The notes beneath the pieces were generated by a model. It was not told the origin of the DNA. It did no database searches and saw nothing but the letters and a program-made list of their open reading frames with translations. From contig DUKU01000062.1 of assembly GCA_013329135.1 (NCBI GenBank), positions 1,141 through 17,301 of the forward strand: a stretch of DNA of 16,161 bases, written 5' to 3'. Position numbers and translations under genes: made by a program. The stretch is from Thermoplasmata archaeon (GTDB taxonomy: Archaea; Thermoplasmatota; Thermoplasmata; UBA10834). Below, one piece after another: positions 12,903-16,161 of this stretch; within the stretch, counting starts at the first letter, position 1; the number at the start of each line of letters is the position of its first letter.

Positions 12903-13974
12903 GCGGTGAGCGCTCCACCTCGAGCCTGTCCGCCGTGGGATATTCTTCTACGATGAACGACTGCAGCTCCAGCTCCGATGCGATCTCCTCGAGGACCCAT
13001 GGCGCCACCTCGAGCCGGGCCTTCTCCTCGTCCACCCACATCAGCCTCGCGGGCACGTCGTAGTCCCGGGCGAGAGCGCGCGCGACCCCTGCGGGATCGC
13101 CCGTCTCGACGACCCCCTTGAGCAATGTGCCGTCGTTCGTGAGTATCTCGTGCGGCTTGCGCACGTTCCGGGCGCGCCTGCCGATCCTCTCCCTGAGCTG
13201 CACGCCGTCCTTGAAGGAGGAAGAACAGTAATGGAGCGGCATCGCGATGTCCGTCCTGAGGACGCTGAGCGCCAGCTCCTGGCTCCCGGCGACCGCCGAG
13301 GAGACATCGTCCTTGACGTCGAAGCCCATGGCCCTGAGCGCCCTCCAGTTGGTCTCCGAGAACTCGAGCTCGTTCAGGTTGACGAAGTCGAGGCCGAGCG
13401 AGTCTGCCGATCGGACCAAGGAGCCGATCTCCTCGCCCCGTCCAGGGATGACGGGCACCTCGAGCCCGACAGTCATACCTCTCTTCTTCGAGAGCATGAG
13501 AGCGTCGGCGAACTCGGATCTCTCAAGCCTCTTCCAGAGGCTGACCGGAGGATGGAACCGGATCTCGTCCAGGCCCGCCCTCGCCACTCTGTCTATCCTG
13601 GCCTTGTCGGTCGTCGATGTGTAGAGATGGATATGATGGTCCTTCCCGAACCGCTTCTTGAGAGCCTTGATGGAGTCCGCGGTCCTCTGGACCGCGATCA
13701 GCGGGTCCCCGCCGGTGATGCCCGTCCCGAGGGCGTCCATGAGCTCGGCCTCTTCGAGCGCCTCGTCGACGGCCTGTATCCTCCTCTCGTTTGCGAAGAA
13801 GACGTCCTTCCCCTTCTTCTGTGCGGACAGCGGACAGTATCCGCACCTCTTCGCGCATTTGCCGGTGACCAAGAGGACGAGCTTCGCTCCCTGCTCGCAC
13901 AGCACACAGCCCGGAGGCAGGGTGCCAGTGTATGCGGACCCCTTCTTCAACCGCCGTATCTTGCCCACGGCCAC
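12889..13974 (-). CDS. Archaeal radical SAM protein, COG2108-like, substrate unknown
   Basis: This 361-residue enzyme has the radical SAM cluster motif C40-x3-C44-x2-C47 (CAKRCGYC) in strand-loop context LVLLVTGKCAKRCGYCPLS, plus a GGDP motif (ITGGDPLI) near residue 88 for S-adenosylmethionine binding. Two extra cysteines, C23 and C26 (GCVLCEQGAK), precede the cluster. This layout matches, from memory, the archaeal family COG2108, described as related to pyruvate formate-lyase activating enzyme. The substrate is not known and no partner gene nearby reveals it. The last 100 or so residues have no obvious extra Cys cluster. The start is GTG 13974, with GTG 13968 as an alternative. There is no ribosome binding site, and a TATA-like tract about 20 nt upstream suggests a leaderless mRNA. 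It is divergent from pyrF and overlaps nusA tail to tail. Confidence 0.85.
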   Translation of the reverse strand: MAVGKIRRLKKGSAYTGTLPPGCVLCEQGAKLVLLVTGKCAKRCGYCPLSAQKKGKDVFFANERRIQAVDEALEEAELMDALGTGITGGDPLIAVQRTADSIKALKKRFGKDHHIHLYTSTTDKARIDRVARAGLDEIRFHPPVSLWKRLERSEFADALMLSKKRGMTVGLEVPVIPGRGEEIGSLVRSADSLGLDFVNLNELEFSETNWRALRAMGFDVKDDVSSAVAGSQELALSVLRTDIAMPLHYCSSSFKDGVQLRERIGRRARNVRKPHEILTNDGTLLKGVVETGDPAGVARALARDYDVPARLMWVDEEKARLEVAPWVLEEIASELELQSFIVEEYPTADRLEVERSPLRRR

Positions 13975-13988
13975 TCGTATGTCGTCGG

Positions 13989-14023
13989 AGTTATTGAATG
14001 GATGTGGTGCGAAGGGTTAATTG
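13989..14023. promoter_or_regulatory. Divergent promoters for the radical SAM gene and pyrF
   Basis: TTATTGAA (13991-13998) read on the minus strand sits about 20 nt from the radical SAM GTG. TTAATTGA (14016-14023) lies about 27 nt before the pyrF ATG. Neither start codon has a ribosome binding site, so both transcripts are probably leaderless. This is inferred from spacing only. Confidence 0.4.
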
Positions 14024-14045
14024 AACGCCCGCCGATTCACCGGCC

Positions 14046-14693
14046 ATGAAGATCGAGAAGAACACGAGGGTGATCCTCGCCCTCGATGTCACGACCCGGG
14101 AGGACGCGCACCGAGTCGTCGAGGCGGTCAGGGATCACGTGGACGCAATAAAGATAAACTGGCCCCTGGTCCTCGGAGCGGGGCCGGGCATGATCACCGA
14201 GCTGTCGAAGGTCAAGCATGTGATATGCGACTTCAAGATCGCGGACATACCGAACACGAACCGGCTGATAGTGGAGCAGGCGATGGCCAGGGGCGCGTCC
14301 GCGGTCATATGCCACGGGTTCACTGGCGAGGACTCGGTCAAGGCGTGCGTTGACGCGGCCAAGGGGCAGGTGTTCGTCTTGACGGAGATGAGCCACCCTG
14401 GTGGCAAGCAGTTCACCGCGCCGCTCGCGGACAAGTTCGCAACACTCGCGAAGGCCATGGGTGCAAGGGGTATAGTGGCCCCGGCGACGAGGCCCGAGAG
14501 GATTTCGGACCTGAGGCGGCTCATAGGCGATCTCGAGATCATCAGCCCAGGCGTGGGCGCCCAGGGCGGCAAAGCCTCGGACGCGCTGAGGGCGGGAGCG
14601 GACTTCGTCATCGTCGGCAGGGCCATCTATGACGCGCCGGACCCCGGGGCCGCGGCCCGCAAGTTGGCCGAGGAGACATCATCCTTGGGATGA
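14046..14693 (+). CDS. pyrF: Orotidine 5'-phosphate decarboxylase
   Basis: This 215-residue TIM-barrel enzyme converts orotidine 5'-phosphate to UMP, the last step of de novo pyrimidine synthesis. The catalytic set is complete and spaced as in archaeal enzymes: D14 (ALDV), K36 (AIKINWP), and D62, K64 and D67 in CDFKIADIPNT. Phosphate-binding elements SPGVGAQGG and VGRAIYDA lie near the C-terminus. The length is typical of archaeal monofunctional PyrF. ATG 14046 has no ribosome binding site but lies about 27 nt after a TATA-like TTAATTGA, as expected for a leaderless mRNA. The gene stands alone, followed by a terminator-like hairpin. Confidence 0.96.
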   Translation: MKIEKNTRVILALDVTTREDAHRVVEAVRDHVDAIKINWPLVLGAGPGMITELSKVKHVICDFKIADIPNTNRLIVEQAMARGASAVICHGFTGEDSVKACVDAAKGQVFVLTEMSHPGGKQFTAPLADKFATLAKAMGARGIVAPATRPERISDLRRLIGDLEIISPGVGAQGGKASDALRAGADFVIVGRAIYDAPDPGAAARKLAEETSSLG

Positions 14694-14713
14694 CTGCACT
14701 GACATCGTTGTCG

Positions 14714-14760
14714 GGCACTTCGGACAGTGCCAAACACTCGCATGCCAGATGGTCGTTTTT
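14714..14760 (+). terminator. Hairpin plus T-run after pyrF
   Basis: GGCACT (14714-14719) pairs perfectly with AGTGCC (14726-14731) around a 6-nt loop, and a TTTTT run follows at 14756-14760. GCACTG (14696-14701) could pair instead with CAGTGC (14725-14730), so two mutually exclusive folds exist. The T-run is the part most likely to act in archaeal termination. Confidence 0.45.
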
Positions 14761-14761
14761 C

Positions 14762-14790
14762 GGGGCACCACGTCCGTAGGACGTGGCCCC
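14762..14790. promoter_or_regulatory. Long palindrome next to the aglB TATA box
   Basis: CCACGTCC (14768-14775), GTA, GGACGTGG (14779-14786) is a perfect 8-bp inverted repeat, extended by GGGG (14762-14765) and CCCC (14787-14790) with two unpaired bases. It ends 5 nt before the TATA box, covering the BRE position. It could be an operator for a dimeric regulator of aglB or part of the pyrF 3'-end structure. Confidence 0.5.
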
Positions 14791-14795
14791 TAACG

Positions 14796-14803
14796 TATAT
14801 ATA
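14796..14803 (+). promoter_or_regulatory. TATA box of aglB
   Basis: TATATATA predicts transcription start near 14826, giving a leader of about 26 nt that contains the AGGTGGAG ribosome binding site (14838-14845), 6 nt before the TTG start. Confidence 0.7.
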
Positions 14804-14851
14804 GCACCCCAGGCATCGGTGGGCTACTATCGCGACTAGGTGGAGTTATCG

Positions 14852-16161
14852 TTGGCCGAAGCAAGGGATAGTCCTGCTAGGTCCTTTATGCCCAAGCTTT
14901 CGAGGGGGGGCGGAGGGCCGAGCGAGTTGGGCAAGTGGATGAGAACGAACGGGCCGGCATTGCTCATGCTGACCTTCGTATTCCTGCTTGCGCTCTTCAT
15001 ACGGTCGTACTTTGCCTACGAGACGTCAGCTGAGAACGACTACATCGTCTCGGGCGGGTCTGACTCGTATTATTGGCGCAGGATCATCGATTACCACGTC
15101 GAGACGGGCCTGAACCTGTTCAGGGACCCGCTGCTCAACTACCCGGACAACCTCGTCAACCCGAGGCCGCCGTTCTTCAGCATGTCCGTGGCCGTCCCGG
15201 CCGTGCTGATGGAGGGGCTGTTCGCCTCGATCGACGATTCAGTCGGGTTCTTCCTCGTCTGGTCAACGGCGTTCTGGGGCGCTCTCACGGTCGTACCAGT
15301 GTACTTCCTGGGCAAGGAGACGTTCGGCAGGCGGGTCGGCCTGGCGGCCGCGTTCTTCTTCGCGATCATGCCCGCGCATGTCCAGCGTAGCGTGCTCTCC
15401 AATGCGGACCACGATGCGATCATCCTGTTCCTGATCGTCATGATATTCTACTTCCTCCTGAAGGCCATACGGGTCCAGGAGCACAAGAAGTGGGTCGAGA
15501 GCTGGAAGAGCGGCACGAGCATCGTCGCCGGCCTCAAGAGCTACCTCGGCGGAAGCCACGCCGCGATACTCTACGCTCTCATGGCGGGCACGGCGTACGC
15601 CGCGCTCATGATGACATGGGTCGGGTTCGCGTATGTCACAGTCATCATACTCGTGTACTACGTCATCCAGCTGTTCGTGAACATGTTCCGGTACCAGGAC
15701 TCGACGAGCGTCACGATGCTCGTCATGATCTCCATGAGCTTCGGGTACCTGTTGGCGTTCCCGTACTATGCCAACTACTTCGACTCCTTCTTCAACGACA
15801 GGTTCCTGATCCCGCTGCTGCTCAGTGCCGGAGGCCTGATCTTCGGCGTGATGTTCGTGGTCTCGAGGGATTCCCCATGGACCATCTCGCTGCCGACGAT
15901 CGCCGGTGTGACGATCGCAATCGTCGCGGGCGTGAGCCTGTTCTACGCACCGCTGGCCGATGCGATCGTCACCGGTCAGGGCTATTTCAGCCAGAGCAAG
16001 CTGTACACGACCATATCTGAGGCCAGGGCTCCGCAGTTCTCCGAGCTGGCACTGTCCTTCGGCATGGTCACGTTCTTCCTCTCGTTGGCTGGGCTGATCT
16101 ACGCGCTGATAAAGATCCCCAAGCGGACGGGCGCGGAGTACATATTCATGGTCGTCTGGCT
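14852..16161 (+). CDS. aglB: AglB-type oligosaccharyltransferase (STT3 family), 3' end missing
   Basis: The frame from TTG 14852 stays open to the window end and gives 436 codons of a polytopic membrane protein. STT3/AglB enzymes transfer a lipid-linked glycan to Asn in N-x-S/T sequons on the outer face of the archaeal membrane. Visible catalytic motifs are the first acidic motif in GGSDSYYW (D71), the second in NADHDA (D186-H187-D188), and the archaeal TIxE motif T387-I-S-E390. A cytosolic N-terminus rich in Gly and basic residues precedes the first membrane span (about 35-54); numerous further spans follow. The C-terminal sequon-binding WWDYG domain lies beyond the window. The TTG start is set by AGGTGGAG 6 nt upstream and the TATA box at 14796; ATG 14888 (codon 13) is a less supported alternative. 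A palindrome beside the promoter suggests regulation. Confidence 0.92.
   Translation, partial: MAEARDSPARSFMPKLSRGGGGPSELGKWMRTNGPALLMLTFVFLLALFIRSYFAYETSAENDYIVSGGSDSYYWRRIIDYHVETGLNLFRDPLLNYPDNLVNPRPPFFSMSVAVPAVLMEGLFASIDDSVGFFLVWSTAFWGALTVVPVYFLGKETFGRRVGLAAAFFFAIMPAHVQRSVLSNADHDAIILFLIVMIFYFLLKAIRVQEHKKWVESWKSGTSIVAGLKSYLGGSHAAILYALMAGTAYAALMMTWVGFAYVTVIILVYYVIQLFVNMFRYQDSTSVTMLVMISMSFGYLLAFPYYANYFDSFFNDRFLIPLLLSAGGLIFGVMFVVSRDSPWTISLPTIAGVTIAIVAGVSLFYAPLADAIVTGQGYFSQSKLYTTISEARAPQFSELALSFGMVTFFLSLAGLIYALIKIPKRTGAEYIFMVVW

Noticed and set aside
1..16161. CRISPR arrays, insertion sequences, phage genes or rRNA
   Set aside because: No regularly spaced repeats, transposase motifs, terminal inverted repeats with target duplications, or rRNA-like sequence were seen.

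Overview
The window is a 16.2 kb piece of a GC-rich archaeal chromosome. The archaeal assignment rests on RNA polymerase subunits H, B, A' and A'' in the archaeal order, archaeal L30e and a KH-only NusA, aEF-1beta, an AglB-type oligosaccharyltransferase, TATA-box promoters and GGTGA/GAGG-type ribosome binding sites. RpoB is one unsplit chain while the largest subunit is split into A' and A''. The unsplit B argues against most methanogens, haloarchaea and Archaeoglobus, and fits Thermoplasmata, Thermococci or TACK lineages. A GC-rich member of Thermoplasmatota is my best guess, but this is inference. Many start codons are TTG.

Layout. 1-1176: the 3' part of a malic enzyme gene. 1177-1900: hairpins, then two small minus-strand genes, a 57-residue Cys-rich zinc-ribbon protein and an unrecognised protein of about 145 residues. 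About 1900-2021: an AT-rich divergent promoter with repeated motifs. 2022-2633: an ArsR-like winged-helix regulator. 2654-3101 (minus): aEF-1beta preceded in the same operon by a 56-residue four-CxxC zinc-finger protein. 3176-3634: a flavodoxin-domain protein, divergent from that operon and apparently sharing one TATA element with it.

3635-4106: an AT-rich promoter zone, then a tRNA-Lys(UUU) gene whose exons are interrupted twice outside the anticodon loop, by a 41-nt intron in the D-loop (20/21) and a 30-nt intron in the T-loop (59/60). Each intron can fold into a bulge-helix-bulge. This is the most unusual object in the window. No clear promoter lies between it and the RNA polymerase operon rpoH-rpoB-rpoA1-rpoA2-rpl30e-nusA (4107-12902), which has short gaps or overlaps throughout. 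RpoB carries an internal four-cysteine zinc-ribbon-like segment, and A'' has a helix-hairpin-helix-like N-terminal extension.

The operon ends at nusA, whose 3' end overlaps a convergent radical SAM gene (12889-13974), so rps12 and rps7, the usual next genes, are not here. Divergent from the radical SAM gene is pyrF (14046-14693, orotidine 5'-phosphate decarboxylase). After it come a terminator-like hairpin, a strong palindrome, a TATA box and the 5' part of aglB (14852 to the window end), encoding the membrane oligosaccharyltransferase of N-glycosylation. Most of the window is core information processing; the accessory-looking parts are 1177-2021 and 3635-4030.
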